Source of the DNA: Trissonchulus latispiculum
Lineage: Eukaryota; Nematoda; Enoplea; Enoplida; Ironidae
Assembly (NCBI GenBank): GCA_030248195.1
Contig: JASAND010030736.1
Span: 61,807-125,806 of the forward strand
Reading direction: 5' to 3'
DNA: 64,000 nucleotides
The position numbers and the translations under genes are program-made. Within the stretch, counting starts at the first letter, position 1. Each line of letters opens with the position of its first letter. The notes beneath the pieces are model-generated. The model did not search any database and was not told the origin of the DNA. It was given only the letters and a program-made list of their open reading frames with translations. Below, in pieces: positions 31,860 to 44,035 of this stretch.

Positions 31860-32838
31860 ATGGATGGTTGGATACGTATCTCTCAACAGGTCGGTGTATA
31901 GATTAGGACAGAGTTAGACAATATCTTCCCAATAAGTATGTGAAGTTGCGAAACAAGTCTTCCAACTTAAACGTTACGTAACACACGGCAGTTGTTACTG
32001 TGTACTGGATCGGATCGATTTCTCAACGATCAAAACAATTCACCAACTTCTAAGGACAGGAGTTGTCGCATCAACTGCTGGTTCAGAGACGGCGACCTTG
32101 TGGGACACTTCTTCTTCTTGGTTGGATTGTATAGAGACTGGAGCCTTGCTAGAGACAATTATTCTAGTGCTCTCGGGGCTCAACTGGATGGACAGGACGA
32201 CGAAACAACGTCACAGCAACGACGACGACAACACCAACCACTACTCAACACTCCAAATGCCTCAGGCGACGCCAGGCCAGGCAAATCTCTCTAAAATATT
32301 GATTGTACAACCAAAAATTGAGGGTAAAATTATAATATAGAAATATATTCACAAAAAATAAAAATTTTGCCATAGGTGTGTTAGGGGCTGGAGGACCATT
32401 CTCCCAAAAGGACAGTCCCCCGACCAAAAATGTTTGGCTACCTACCCCCAAATCGGCAAGACGGGCCCCACCCCTTAGAAATTTCAAAACCCCTACGTAT
32501 ATACCTAAATTTTAAAGATCTTTTAGCCAAAACTTTCAAAAAATTACCATCTTGCGGAAAATTGTTAAAAGTCGCTTAAGTGTATACGTATAGCAAGCTT
32601 AACAAAAAAAATCAAAATTAGGTTTTTTTGGCTGGAACTTTCGCAAAAATAAAACCAAATCGATTACTTTGATGAGGAACCATGGTATGGATAGGTCTTG
32701 GGCTAAGCTTTAAAACCACCCCAGTTTCGTTGCTCTATGACCTACCAGTAAGTAGCAGTAGACGAAAATGTGTGATTTTTTTGTTAAAGGTTTAACAAAC
32801 CCCCCCCCCCCACTCTCCCCACCCCCACTTTTTTTCGC
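31860..32838. other. Upstream flank of the CNBP-like gene and old repeats
   Basis: The stretch just upstream of the CNBP start could hold its promoter and a 5' non-coding exon, but none is definable. At 32577-32610 a TATACGTATAGCAAGCTTAACAAAAAAA motif-type segment is repeated in variant form near 36960-37005. A C-rich MITE end, CTAGAAAAAGCCCAG, abuts the RTE-like remnant at 32855. Confidence 0.4.
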
Positions 32839-35800
32839 CTAGAAAAAGCCCAGTTCCCTGATGGCAGCGTTAGAGATACGGGCAGCATAGTCAATTCTAA
32901 GGATCCGACGGATGGAGCGCATTTCAAAGCCAGCGAGGAGGGAAATGTCGGACTGTTTTAGGGGCCACGTTTCGCACCCGTAAAGCAGCACTGACATGAC
33001 CGCAGCGTCAAAGACCTTCATTTTGACCGTGAGTGAGATGTCGTGATTTCGCCATAGTTTATCGTCGAGAGATGTGAACGCTGCCCGCGATCTGGCTATC
33101 CTGTACCGTATTTCGTTGGTGACAGAGCCGTTGCTGCTTATCTCTGAGCCAAGATATCGGAAGGCACTCACATTTTCTAGTTGTTCGCCATTGACCAGGA
33201 TAGTGGGCGGAGGGCATCGACTGTACAGGACTTTCGTTTTCCTGACGTTCATAAAAAGACCAACTCGTTTGGCTGCTCCAGAGACTGCGTCAAACAGTCG
33301 CTGAAGCTTATCCTCAGTTTCCGCGAGGACAGCTATATCATCTGCGTAATCGAGGTCTGAGATTTCAGTGCCGTGAATGAAAGTGGCATCCTGTCCTATC
33401 TCTGCCAATGCGGTTCGCATCACCCAGTCTACAAGACAGTTAAAGAGTAACGGCGAGAGAGGAGCACCCTGGCGAACCCCGGTTCGGACAGAGAAACTGT
33501 CAGACAGTAAACCGTGCGCACGCACACAAACAGTTGTATTTGCGTACAGCATTTTCACCAGTCTGATCAGTTTAGTTGGTGCGCCATCAGCCTTCAGGAT
33601 GGATAATAGGCCAGACCTGTCACCAGAATCAAATGCAGATTTGAAGTCTATAAAGCCAATCAGGGTAGATTTTCCATACTCATAACGCGACTCCAAGATA
33701 CGGCGCAAAGAGAATATCTGGTCAACGCAGCTACGGCTGGGCCTGAAGCCAGCTTGATTTTCTCGAAGCACTTGTTCATACGCCCTGCCCAACCTTCGAA
33801 GGATTACGAACTCCAATACTTTATATGCAGAGCACAAAAGAGAAATCCCACGATAATTGGAGCAGTCGGATCTGGAGCCTTTCTTGTGTAAAGGTATAAC
33901 AATAGAGTTATTCCATTCACCAGGCATTTCTTCCTTGTCCCATATGAGATGGATGAGATGGTGTAGTTGATGTGTTACCGCGGCGCCTCCAGCAAACAGC
34001 AGCTCCGACGGTATGGCGTCAGGGCCTGCAGCCTTTCTTAGCTTCAGGCATTTGACGGCATCCTCCACTTCACGTAAAGATGGCGGGTCACTGCTACAGG
34101 ACAGGAAGCCTAGAAATGGCAATTCTTCCGATGACAACGGGTTTGCAGGCGGATCACAGTTTAGGAGGTTGTCGAAATGCTCCTTCCATCTATCTATCTT
34201 GGCCTGGTTAGCCGAGATGGGATCTCCTTGACGGTCATTTAGGACTTCACTTGGCTTGGATCTGGGCAGGCCGAGTTTCTTCATCAGTTTGAAGACACTG
34301 TACCACTTACCACTGTTCAGGGAGTTGTTGATTTCGGCAGCAATGGATCTCCAATAATTATTACGATCTCTCCTGACATTGTTTCTGATCTGCCTGTTGA
34401 GATGTCGATGCTCAGCACTACCAATTCTGTGCCTGTATGGGAAACGAACTCTGCGGTCTTCGACCAGGTCTAATGTATCACGTTGCAAAACGATGTCTTG
34501 ATCCCTGTTCACCGAGCCCAGTACATGACCCGCAACGTTTCTGACGTTCTCAGATAACTCAGTCCACGCTTGATCAGTGTCATTAATTTGATGGTCCCCG
34601 TTGGTAAGGCCCTCCAATTCGTTGACGTACTGATTTCGGATGGCGGGATCAGCCAGTCTGGACACAGCATAGGTCTTAGGTCTTCTGCTGACTTGGGCGC
34701 TGAGCTTGAGCTTTACCACACATTTCACCAGCGCGTGATCAGATTGAAAATCAGTGCCCCAATATGATCGACAGTTCAGGGCTGACCCCCTCCATCGGCT
34801 TCGGCATAAAATAAAATCAATTTGATTTAACGTCTTTCCGTTTGGGGATACCCAAGAAACTAGGTGCCTTCGTCGGTGCCTGAAGTTGGTAGACAGGGCA
34901 AATAGGTCAAACCTGGCCAGAAGTCCCATAAGACGATCTCCATTCGCAGTTCTGCGGCCAATGGCAAATCTACCTGCATACCGACGTTCAGCCGGATCAG
35001 TTGGGCCGAGCTGGGCGTTAAAGTCACCCATCACTAACAAGTAGTCACGCTTCGGCACGGAGGACAGCAAGGAATAGAGCTCCTGATAAAACACGTCGTT
35101 TATTGCTGGGTCACTGGCTTCTGTTGGAGCATAAACAGAAATAACTGAGGTGTTGAAAGGGTGGGTGCATAGCCTTATATAGGCCAATCTGTTAGAAATA
35201 GGTCTCCATTCTAGAACAGATTTCGAGATTCGCGGAGACAGACAAAATCCAACACCTCCGTACGCATCCACACCACCAGAATGATATAGCATCTGGGCTT
35301 ATTCTAGGGATTTTTTCTTGGGGGGGGGCTTCTTGGGGGGGGCCCCCCCCCCAAAGGTCCGAGGGGCAAGGAATTTTTGGGGGGGGGGGCGAAAATTTTT
35401 CGAAAAATATGCTAAAAATAGCGCTATTTTTCTGGCATATACTATAAAAGTTGATTTTCATAGCAAAAATAAGCAGATTTAGTGTTGAAAAGGGCAAAAA
35501 TTGAGTAAAAATCTCCGGCGAAGCCGGAAAATTTTTGAAAATTTGGCCTTCTGAGCGATTTTTTCAGGGCAAAAGTTGGTACCAAAAGGGGCACCCACTT
35601 TTTTTGGGGGGGGGACGATTTTTGGGGGGGGGGGGAACGATTTTTGGGGGGGGGGGAAGGGTGTTTATGGGGGGGGCCCCCCCCCCCCCCCACCCCCCCC
35701 CACTAGAATAAGCCCAGAGCATGTAGTGCGGCCAGGATGGTGTTTCATTGGCACTACATGGAATGGACAAGTGTCGGGTCCCACTTCCCGCGATTCTAAC

Positions 35801-35944
35801 TTCCGATAAAGACGCTAGCTCTACACCGTAACGGTACAGAGAGCGGGCCGCCAGGCTCTGTGCGTCAGGATCTAGAAGGCTACGAACGTTCCAGGCACCC
35901 ACAGCGAGTTGGTTGGAGGCGAGATTTTGTAGAGGCAGCACCAT
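32839..35944 (-). pseudogene. RTE-like non-LTR retrotransposon (endonuclease plus reverse transcriptase), split by a MITE and 3'-truncated
   Basis: The ORF begins at 35944 with an AP-endonuclease domain: AWNVRSL, LSEVRI, LLVMGDFNAQLG, QIDFIL and SDHALV. The reverse transcriptase follows with FIDFKSAFDS (motif A), GVRQGAPLSPLLFN (motif B), YADDIAVLAE (catalytic YADD) and FRYLGSEI. A 425-bp MITE at 35293-35717 interrupts the endonuclease; discounting it and one copy of its 5-bp duplication, the frame is continuous for 892 codons. The C-terminus stops at IRELGFF, where another MITE end (CTAGAAAAAGCCCAG) cuts in, so the last part of the protein is missing. Apart from these insertions there is no stop or frameshift, so the copy was young when it was hit. 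Copying would be by target-primed reverse transcription. Confidence 0.9.
35293..35717. mobile_element. CTGGGCTTATTCTAG MITE (425 bp) inserted in the RTE endonuclease, target duplication AGCAT
   Basis: Perfect 15-bp TIRs CTGGGCTTATTCTAG and CTAGAATAAGCCCAG are flanked by AGCAT (35288-35292 and 35718-35722). The interior has long G runs, a CTCCGGCGAAGCCGGA hairpin and a GGTACCAAAAGGGG block shared in reverse with the copy at 56238. The interrupted coding frame confirms the boundaries. Confidence 0.93.
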
Positions 35945-36199
35945 AATAATAGTAAATCCGAAAATAACAGGACAGCAGGATATTAATAGAATAAATAAAT
36001 CACAAGTGGCATACGATCATAAGGCTCCAAGTGATTCCTTGATTGGATATTACTGGCTAAATTTTACGAGGGCTCGGTTGGTTGGCTCGGCTCACCAGGT
36101 TGGACTCCAAAAAGAGTCATGCAACCTCAAAAACGGGCTTAAAAACCTCAAAAACGGTATATAAGGGTTTTCGAGGTCGCTGAGCTCGATTTTGAGGTT

Positions 36200-36552
36200 T
36201 TAGGCCAAAATTTATGGGGGGGGGCGATATGGGGGGCTCAAAGTTGCCCCCCCATCGATGGGGGGGGCTATATTTTTGGAAAAAATTTTGCAAATTTTTA
36301 CGTTTTTTTTGTGTAAAAATTGCCAAAAATCGCTAAAAATTGACTAATTTTAGGTGTTTTTTTACGCTAAAATAGCTAAAATTTCGTTAAAATTCCGGCG
36401 AAGCGGAAATTTTTGAAAATTTAGGGTAAAAATGGTGAAATCTGGCAATTTTTTGGCTTATGGGGGGGCTTTTATGGGGGGGAACCTCGAATGGGGGGGG
36501 AGGTTGCCGAGTGGGGGCCCCCCCCTCCCCAGTAAAAATAAGCCAGGTTTTG
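36200..36552. repeat. G/C-run-rich dispersed repeat (relative of 29895-30257)
   Basis: It contains CCCCCCATCGATGGGGGGG, a TTCCGGCGAAGCGGAA hairpin and many G runs; the right edge is AAAAATAAGCCAG. The left boundary is not clear. Confidence 0.55.
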
Positions 36553-37018
36553 CTCTAGCTGCTGTTCTGACTTCAGTAACGAAACATTAAAATGATTTTT
36601 TATTTGTTAAAATTTTAACAAAAAAATCACCCACCCCAGGACGGCTCAGAGGTCCGACTGGGAACTTCTATATGTATCGATAGCCCACAGTCAGGACATG
36701 TCACATGCACAATATGGGTTGCCTAGGGTTTTCCCTTAGTAAATATAAATATAAATTCCCTTAGTAAGTAAATATAAATTCGAACTTTGGTCACGAACGT
36801 TTTTGAGGTCACTTTTGGGTACACTCACTTAAAGGTCTGCCCTGAACGCATAGAGAGGGCCTGGCTCAAACTCACAGGCTGTAATGTCGAGATGTGTGGC
36901 TATCACCATGCGAAAAATTGGGTCTCTGCGACTTTCCTGTGAGTCAGGGTGGGGTGATTTTTTTGTTAAGATTTCGGGTGATTTTTTTGTTAAGCTTGCT
37001 ATACTATGTATACATATA

Positions 37019-37821
37019 ACAAGAAAGTAAAATACTCCTCCGGAGCATCGAAAAGTAATAGGGTAAATGGGGTGATGTTGCGAAATCAATTGGACTAGCT
37101 TTGAAAACGCTTAATATGGGCTAGGTTCTAAAAGAAAGGAGGACTAGGTTGTGGGCGAACTAATATGGGCACAGCGTCGCCGAACAACCCATATTCGCTG
37201 GTAAATATTATACATTCATCTATATCGATTTCTAGACTTTAAATTATAGCTCCAGATTCTAAATTAAATGATATAATCTATATCCGAATATTCGTACTTC
37301 CATGTATTATATATAGTCAGACTTTTCCTCCGAGAAAGTCTAAGCTTACTAGTGTTCATTTTATGACTTATACGGACAGCATATTTACGTAAAGAATAAT
37401 TTCATAGCGATTGTCATTGACTGCAATCCTGCCGGATTGATATGAACCAATGGTTTTACCGCCACATCCCTATCTTTCTGTCCGATACTTGTCATAGTCC
37501 AACTAAATTTAAGGTATATATGGCTAGCCTAAAACTGACCAGGCAAACTACTACGTTCTCGCAGATTACCTATTCAACATTTTTACTCTAATGTTGACCG
37601 TTCTATATGTGACAAACGCTGAAGCGAAGCGTGCAAGCCCGCGAATATGGGTTGTTCGGCGACGCTGTGCCCATATTAGTTCGCCCACAACCTAGTCCTC
37701 CTTTCTTTTAGAACCTAGCCCATATTAAGCGTTTTCAAAGCTAGTCCTCTTGATTTCGCAACCTCACCCCATCCACCCATATTACTTTTCGATGCTCCGG
37801 AGGAGTATTTTACTTTCTTGT
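37019..37821. mobile_element. Foldback element (803 bp), arms of about 180 bp
   Basis: The arm 37019-37198 (ACAAGAAAGTAAAATACTCC to GAACAACCCATATTCGC) is mirrored by 37641-37821 with few differences. The loop is about 440 bp and A+T-rich without an ORF. A degenerate single-arm relative lies at 52238-52425. Confidence 0.9.
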
Positions 37822-38139
37822 CCTCTTAGCACTTTAAAGATTCTCTGACAATATTCCAATATTGTTAAACATTGGCCTTAAGATTAGCTCGTATGTCGAG
37901 GCCGAGGGAGAATTGGCAAGGGAAGGCCTCCATGAACGAACTTCCCCATCAAAAAAGTAGATCCCCATTTTGGTACCAAATTTTGCAGTGAAAAAATCAG
38001 AAAGCGAATTTTTCAAAATTTCTCTTGTTTAACTTAACTAGTTTAATTGGTTGGCATAGCTTAATTTTCCGGCTTAATGATGGATGCGTTTCCAGTGAGT
38101 ATATACAATGAGTTAAGAAGGAGCCGGGCATCCCGCACT

Positions 38140-38570
38140 TTTTGTGGGTGGCATAATGACAAAAGTTGATCGCCTCGCCAAGGGCTTTCATTTGATACCA
38201 AAATTGACCAGTTTCGAAGACTTTCATTTTTGAGCCCCACCGGGCCCACTGGGGGTGGGCACCAGGCCCGCACCCAGGATTTTGAAAAGGGGGGGTCCAA
38301 GGCCAAATGCAACAGGGGGTCTGGGGGGCGGAGCCCCCCAGAAGTTAAAGAATTTTTGCATTTTTGCCCAAAAATCGTACAGTGGATGTTTAATTTTTTA
38401 AAAATAGCTGTTTTTGCTATTTTTATAGCAAAAACAGCTATTTTGTCACCCCAAAAGGGGGGTCTAGACCCCATGAACCCCCCTGGGTGCGTGCCTGGTG
38501 GGCACCCACCCACAGGTGGGTGGGGCCACTTTTTGTGGGTGGCATAATGACAAAAGTTGATCGCCTCGCG
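38140..38570. repeat. Satellite S1, detached units interrupted by a hAT-type MITE
   Basis: Sequence with GGGCTTTCATTTGATACCAA and GTGGGTGGCATAATGACAAA matches the 149-bp units of 39290-40860. A MITE at 38263-38497 splits a unit, and a 0.73-kb insertion separates this block from the main array. Confidence 0.85.
38263..38497. mobile_element. hAT-type MITE (TIR CAGGCCCGCACCCAGG), copy 2, inside satellite S1
   Basis: Terminal CAGGCCCGCACCCAGG and CCTGGGTGCGTGCCTG are flanked by a perfect 8-bp duplication GTGGGCAC (38255-38262 and 38498-38505). The interior matches copy 1 at 23499, including GGGGTCTAGACCCC. Confidence 0.93.
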
Positions 38571-39298
38571 CCACGGTTTTTTTTGCGTAAAATACTGCGT
38601 ATTTACGCAGTCGAGCTTAAAAATACGCAGTCAAAAACAAAAATACGCACCAAAATACGCAGCCGAAAAATTCGGTAGTAGGAATTCCTAGAGTGCTCTA
38701 AATTAATTTCTTGAGACAATTTACCGTAGTTTGGGCTCTGGCTTCTTCAGGGGGGCTTCCGCCCCCCAGACCCCCGCATCTCTCTTCGATTCTCCTTCCG
38801 CCTACATTTGATTTGTACTTTCTGCCTAAGCCCACGTTGTACCACGCGATGCTTTTCATTCTATTTGATTTGATATCGTATATAAATTAAAATCGTCTAT
38901 ACGTATATATATATGTGTTCAATCAAGGGAACAGTAACTCTATTTGTCTAACCAAATATTGACTTACCTATTAAACTGTTCAAGGCAAAGAATTCAAAGT
39001 TTTAAGAGCAAATTTACTCCAAAATTTAAAATTTTCTTCAACTTCTGGGGGGCGCATCGTCACCTATTAATTCATACTCTTACACCACAAAGAGAGCACG
39101 CAATTTAAACTGGAGCTAAGATTCTTAACGTTGTTTAAAACTCTTAAAAACAGCATTAATTCGACGCTAAATGCGTTTATAGCTTTTATAACGTTGAGAA
39201 GCGATTTTTGTAATTTTACGCAGTCGAAATTAAAAATACGCACTCGAAAACAAAAATACGCAAAATTTACGCAGGTCCGATTTTCAAAAAAACCCTGG
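38571..39298. mobile_element. 0.73-kb insertion in satellite S1 with CCA-GGTTTTTTT termini
   Basis: The ends CCACGGTTTTTTTT and AAAAAAACCCTGG are short inverted repeats; the interrupted satellite sequence CCTCGC occurs on both sides (38564-38569 and 39299-39304), consistent with a target duplication of at least 6 bp. The interior has the same TACGCAGTCGA / AAAAATACGCA module near both ends as direct repeats. No ORF of note. Confidence 0.75.
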
Positions 39299-40860
39299 CC
39301 TCGCCAAGGGCTTTCGTTTGATACCAAACATGACCACCTTTGAAGACTTTCATTTTTGACCCCCACTGGACCCACTGGACGTGGGGCACCCACCCACAGG
39401 ACGATGGGGCCACTTTTCGTGAATGGTGCAATGACAAAAGTTGTTCGTCTCGCCAAGGGCTTTCATTTGATACCAAACTTGACCAGTTTTGAAGACTTTC
39501 ATTTTTGACCCACACCGGACCCACTGGGGGTGGGGCATTCACCCACAGGTCGGTGGGGCCACTTTTTTGGGTGGCATAATGACAAAAGTTGATCGCTTCG
39601 CCAATTGCTTTCATTTGATACCAAACATGACCACTTTTGAAGACTTTCATTTTTGACCCACACCGGACCCACTGGGTGTGGGGCACCCACCCACAGGTCG
39701 GTGGGGCCACTTTTGTGGGTGGCACTATGACAAAAGTTGATCGCTTCGCCAATTGCTTTCATTTGATATCAAACAGGACCACTTTTGAAGACTTCATTTT
39801 TGACCCACAACGGACCCATTGGGGTGGGGCACCCACCCACAGGTCGGTGGGGCCACTTTTTGTGGGTGGCATAATGACAAAAGTCGATGGCCTCGCCAAG
39901 GGCTTTCATTTGATACCAAACATGACCACCTTTGAAGACTTTCATTTTTGACCCACACCCGACCCACAGTGGGTGGGGCACCCACTCACAGGTCGGTGGG
40001 GTCACTTTTTGTGGGTGACATAATGACAAAAGTTGATCGCCTCGTCAAGGGCTTTCATTTGATACCAAACATGACCACCTTTGAAGACTTTAATTTTTGA
40101 CCAACACCGGACCCACTGGGGGTGGGGCACCCACCCACAGGTCGGTGGGGCCACTTTTTGTGGGTGGCATAATGACAAAAGTCGATGGCCTCGCCAAGGG
40201 CTTTCATTTGATACCAAACATGACCACCTTTGAAGACTTTCATTTTTGACCCACACCCGACCCACAGTGGGTGGGGCACCCACTCACAGGTCGGTGGGGC
40301 CACTTTTTGTGGGTGACATAATGACAAAAGTTGGTCGCCTCGTCAAGGGCTTTCATTTGATACCAAACATGACCACCTTTGAAGACTTTAATTTTTGACC
40401 CACACCGGACCCACTGGGGGTGGGGCACCCACCCACAGGTCGGTGGGGCCATTTTTGTGGGTGGCATAATGACAAAAGTTGATCGCCTCGTCAAGGGCTT
40501 TCATTTGATACCAAACATGACCACCTTTGAAGACTAATTTTTGACCCACACCGGACCCACTGGGGGTGGGGGGGGCACCCACCTACAGGTCGGTGGGGCC
40601 ACTTTTTGTGGGTGGCATAATGACAAAAGTCGATGGCCTCGCCAAGGGCTTTCATTTGATACCAAACATGACCACCTTTGAAGACTTTCATTTTTGACCC
40701 ACACCCGACCCACAGTGGGTGGGGCACCCACCCACAGGTCGGTGGGGCCACTTTTTGTTGGTGGCATAACGACAAAAGTTGATCGCCTCGCCAAGGGCTT
40801 TCATTTGATACCAAACATGACCACCTTTGAAGACTTTCATTTTTGACCCCCCCCTGACCC
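39290..40860. repeat. Satellite S1 main array: about 10.5 units of 149 bp, part organised as dimers
   Basis: GGTCGGTGGGG recurs at 39548, 39696, 39842, 39991, 40140, 40289, 40439, 40589 and 40737, giving periods of 146-150 bp. Units alternate between CACCGGACCCACTGGGGG and ACCCGACCCACAGTGG variants over part of the array, indicating a higher-order dimer of about 298 bp. Each unit carries GGGCTTTCATTTGATACCAA. Long ORFs on the minus strand are an effect of the repeat and are not called as genes. Confidence 0.92.
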
Positions 40861-40874
40861 CCGACCCGCAGGCC

Positions 40875-40965
40875 CTGGGGGTCAGGGGTCACATCCACCG
40901 ACCTCAGCAGTATGCTCATCGTTTTCAGCGACCCCGATTTACTATAAATGGGTATCACCCCAAGG
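40875..40965 (-). repeat. Single reversed fragment of satellite S4 at the edge of the S1 array
   Basis: GCTCATCGTTTTCAGCGACC and CCGATTTACTATAAATGGG are the reverse complement of the S4 unit found at 52961-53735. It directly abuts the last S1 unit. Confidence 0.75.
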
Positions 40966-40979
40966 CCGAAAAACACCAT

Positions 40980-41544
40980 TTTTAGTGACTTTTAGGCCAT
41001 TTCTAGTAAAAGTGGGACTTGAAACTTTTCGCCAAAACAGGTGAAAAAATGCAAAGTTTGAGCCTATCTCCTGAAAACTACAGAGCGAAATTACAAAATC
41101 CCCCTCGCTACTTTGTGTGCATTGGCCGAAATATTCAAATAAAATAAACCAAACCGATCTAGCTGCTAGCCTGAGAAAAAAAGTCCACCACAACCGAAGT
41201 GCCAAAATAGCGAAAGTCCGACTTTGGGGCCTTGGCACAGAGCCAAAATTGGCCAGGTGCCAAAATGACCAAAAAAGGTAACATGGGGGATACTGTCTAC
41301 CAACATATCACAGTAGTATTGGACCAAAATGCCCACAACGTTCCAACACTTCGCTAGAAAATGCACTTCCGAAAAGCGTTATTCACCTAGAAAAAAAGCA
41401 AACGCAAACTAACTGTTGCCAAGTGCAAAAATTTGAAGTTTGGAATTCGAAACAAAAGTATGGTGATACTTGTAGTACTACTCGAGTACTTTACGATGGT
41501 AACATTTTTACCCCTCCCGAACCTCTAATTAGCTGGCTCCAGGC
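40980..41544. other. No recognised feature
   Basis: Between the satellite edge and the 3' end of the second RT there is A+T-moderate sequence without coding texture or a recognised repeat. Confidence 0.4.
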
Positions 41545-41583
41545 TAACTTGTACTTGTACTTACTTACTTGTACTTATCGCCG

Positions 41584-43458
41584 TCAACCAGTGTTTTGGT
41601 TATGGCTCGCCATCCCGTCCGTCACAATCTGACGCCACTGAACACGATCTTGAGCGATATTCTGAGAGATGTCCAGCCAATTTCTGTTCCATATGGCGGC
41701 ACCAAACGCCCGTTTTTGGTGTGAGAGGTCACTTTCCACTAGGTTCAGCCAGAGCTTCTTGGGCGCGTTTCGGGTGCATTTCCAGCCAAGCGGCTTCGGA
41801 TCGAACAGTATTCTCTTCGGCAGGCGCTCATTGCTCATCCTACAGACGTGGCCGAACCATCGTAGGCGACGCGCTGCAACCTGTGCCGAGAGGCTACTCT
41901 GGTCAAGGCATGCTTTTCGGATTGCACTGTTGGTGTGGCGTTGCAACCTCGAGACTCCCAGGATCTGACGCAGGCAAGTCATCTGAAACACTTCCAACCG
42001 TCGTTTATCTACGTCTAGTAGCCTCCACGTTTCGCTGGCGTACAGAAGGATAAACAGAATGATGCAATTGTAAACCCGCATCTTGACGGCAACGCTAACT
42101 GGACGACTCCAGAGACGGGGACGAAGTCTGGCAAAGGCAGATGTTGCTTTGGCTATACGACTTGTTACATCCTCGGCAGGAGAGATGGTGTCACAGCGGA
42201 TTTGTGAGCCCAGATAGTTAAAGCAGGCAACTTCTTCAATCTGGGTGCCATTCAGATGGATGTTGCTACTGCCAAAAACCTTCGTTTTTGATGGATTTAT
42301 TTTTAGACCCAGTTTGGAAGCTGAAAGTGCTAGGTCGTCTAAAAACGCCTGAGCATCGTTTTCAGATTCTGCAAACAGGATTAGGTCGTCCGCATAAGCC
42401 AAGAACGATATTTCCAAGTTTTCAGCAACCTTGATACCTGGCCGATGTAATTTTCCCATAATCCAGTCAATCACGACATTAAAGAGAAGAGGAGATAGCA
42501 CACAGCCTTGGCGTACACCTGTGTTAATTCCAAATGACGGGGACAGGTGAAGACCGGTTCTTACACAGCTGCGGCTTTCCAAGTAAAGATTGCGCAGGAG
42601 ATCCACAATTTTGCGTGGCACGCCTTCGACAATCAGGGCATTCCACAGTGACGGTCGATGGATACTGTCAAAGGCAGCCGCAAAGTCCACAAACATAGCA
42701 ACGAATTTCTTGCCATGCCGTATACGCCTTTCCATAGCCTGCCGGAGAGTGAAGATGTTGTCAATGGTGCTTCTACCTGGACGGAATCCCGCTTGCTGCT
42801 CGGAAGCGTTTCTTTCTCGCGCCATTCTTAGCCGAGCTTGAATGATGGCTACCAATAGCTTGCCACAGACAGAGAGTAAAGTTATACCTCTATAGTTCTT
42901 GCATTCAGAATGACTGCCCTTCCCTTTATAGATTGGGCAAATTACACCATCCTTCCAGTCAGCGGGAATTCTGCCAGTTCTCCAGACGGCACAGATAAGT
43001 TGGTGTAAGGGAAGTAGAACAGGGTCACCCCCATGCTTTAAACATTCAATAGGCACTTCGTCGATTCCAGCTGCGGTGCCAGGCTTAGAGTTTGAAATGG
43101 CCCTTTTCACTTCTTCCAACGTTGGCTCATCCGTCGAAATTTCCCCATTAGACGTTGCTGAGGATGCCTGCGTAATCAGGTCCTGGTCCAACTCCGGAGG
43201 ATCGGGACGGTTAAGTAGCTCGCTGAAGTATTCGGACCATCTATTCCGACGCCCTTCATCCGATGATATTAGATTTCCTTGTGCATCCTTCAGGGAACTG
43301 TCGGCCACGCAGCGGCCGGACGGACCGGTCATTGCATTGATGGTTCGGAAGAGTGTCCTTTGATCTCCTATATTAGCTGCCTGTTCCACCTTCGCACACT
43401 GGTTAATCCACCAGTTCTCCTCATCGTTTTGAAGACTTGCTTTGATTGCTCGGTTCAA
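41584..43458 (-). pseudogene. RTE/CR1-like reverse transcriptase, 5'-truncated copy of a second family (624 aa)
   Basis: An uninterrupted minus-strand frame has the reverse transcriptase motifs YRGITLLSVCGK, AGFRPGRSTIDNIF, FVDFAAAFDS (A), GVRQGCVLSPLLFN (B), FLAYADDLILF (C) and CFNYLGSQI, then a C-terminal RLRWFGHVCRM segment usual in RTE-type elements. The endonuclease domain is absent: the copy starts abruptly near 43458 close to the palindrome at 43509, typical of 5' truncation during reverse transcription. It differs clearly from the family at 32839-35944. After the stop there is an AGTACAAGTA-type microsatellite (41545-41580), a tail style known in RTE elements. No disabling mutation lies within the remaining frame. 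Confidence 0.9.
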
Positions 43459-43508
43459 CTGATTTCTTCGTCACGGTCTCCAGGGGGCCGCGCAGACGCC
43501 TTTACACC

Positions 43509-43548
43509 CATATTATGTAGGGGCGCTATCGCGCCCCTACATAATATG
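43509..43548. repeat. 40-bp perfect hairpin (18-bp arms, TATC loop)
   Basis: CATATTATGTAGGGGCGC, then TATC, then GCGCCCCTACATAATATG. There is no mismatch. It is one of four hairpins here with a CGC-NNNN-GCG apex. Confidence 0.9.
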
Positions 43549-43782
43549 CTAAAATTGCTTAAACATAGCTGAAAATTAAATTGTTTTCAATTTGTTATCA
43601 AAAAACGATTTTTTTGCCGAAACCCCCTAGAAAATTTTACCATTTCCCCGATCCTAATCGGTGCAAAAATCGGTTGCCGAAGAGGTTGGCTATATTTCCT
43701 CCCACATTTTGGACCCATTCCCTCCCAATTTTAGATTACCTTACCTTGCCCCAACTTTCGGGACCGCCCCCCACAGGGTTGG

Positions 43783-44035
43783 GAGTCTCGGTCTCGGTCT
43801 CGCCCAAAATTTCAGCAAAAATTTTAAATAAATGTTTTGAAAAATATACGTATAACTAATGAGGTGCGGAAACCGTATGCTTATGTGTTAATGACTCTAA
43901 AACTGAGACTAAGTCTCAAACACTGCAAGAAACTAAGTTTAAGTCTAAAATTGCTAGTCTCTGTCTCGTCTCGCCAAAAGCCCAGACTTGGCCAGTCTCG
44001 GTCTCGGTGAAATATCGAGCTCGCCCAACCTTGCC
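43783..44035. mobile_element. MITE-like inverted repeat with GTCTCGGTCTCGG ends
   Basis: GGTTGGGAGTCTCGGTCTCGG near the left has a rough inverted match in CTCGCCCAACC on the right, and GTCTC modules recur inside. No clear target duplication. Confidence 0.5.

Noticed and set aside
39067..40979. Many overlapping ORFs of 60-162 aa in satellite S1
   Set aside because: Unit length is close to a multiple of three, so frames stay open on several strands; products are repeat translations.
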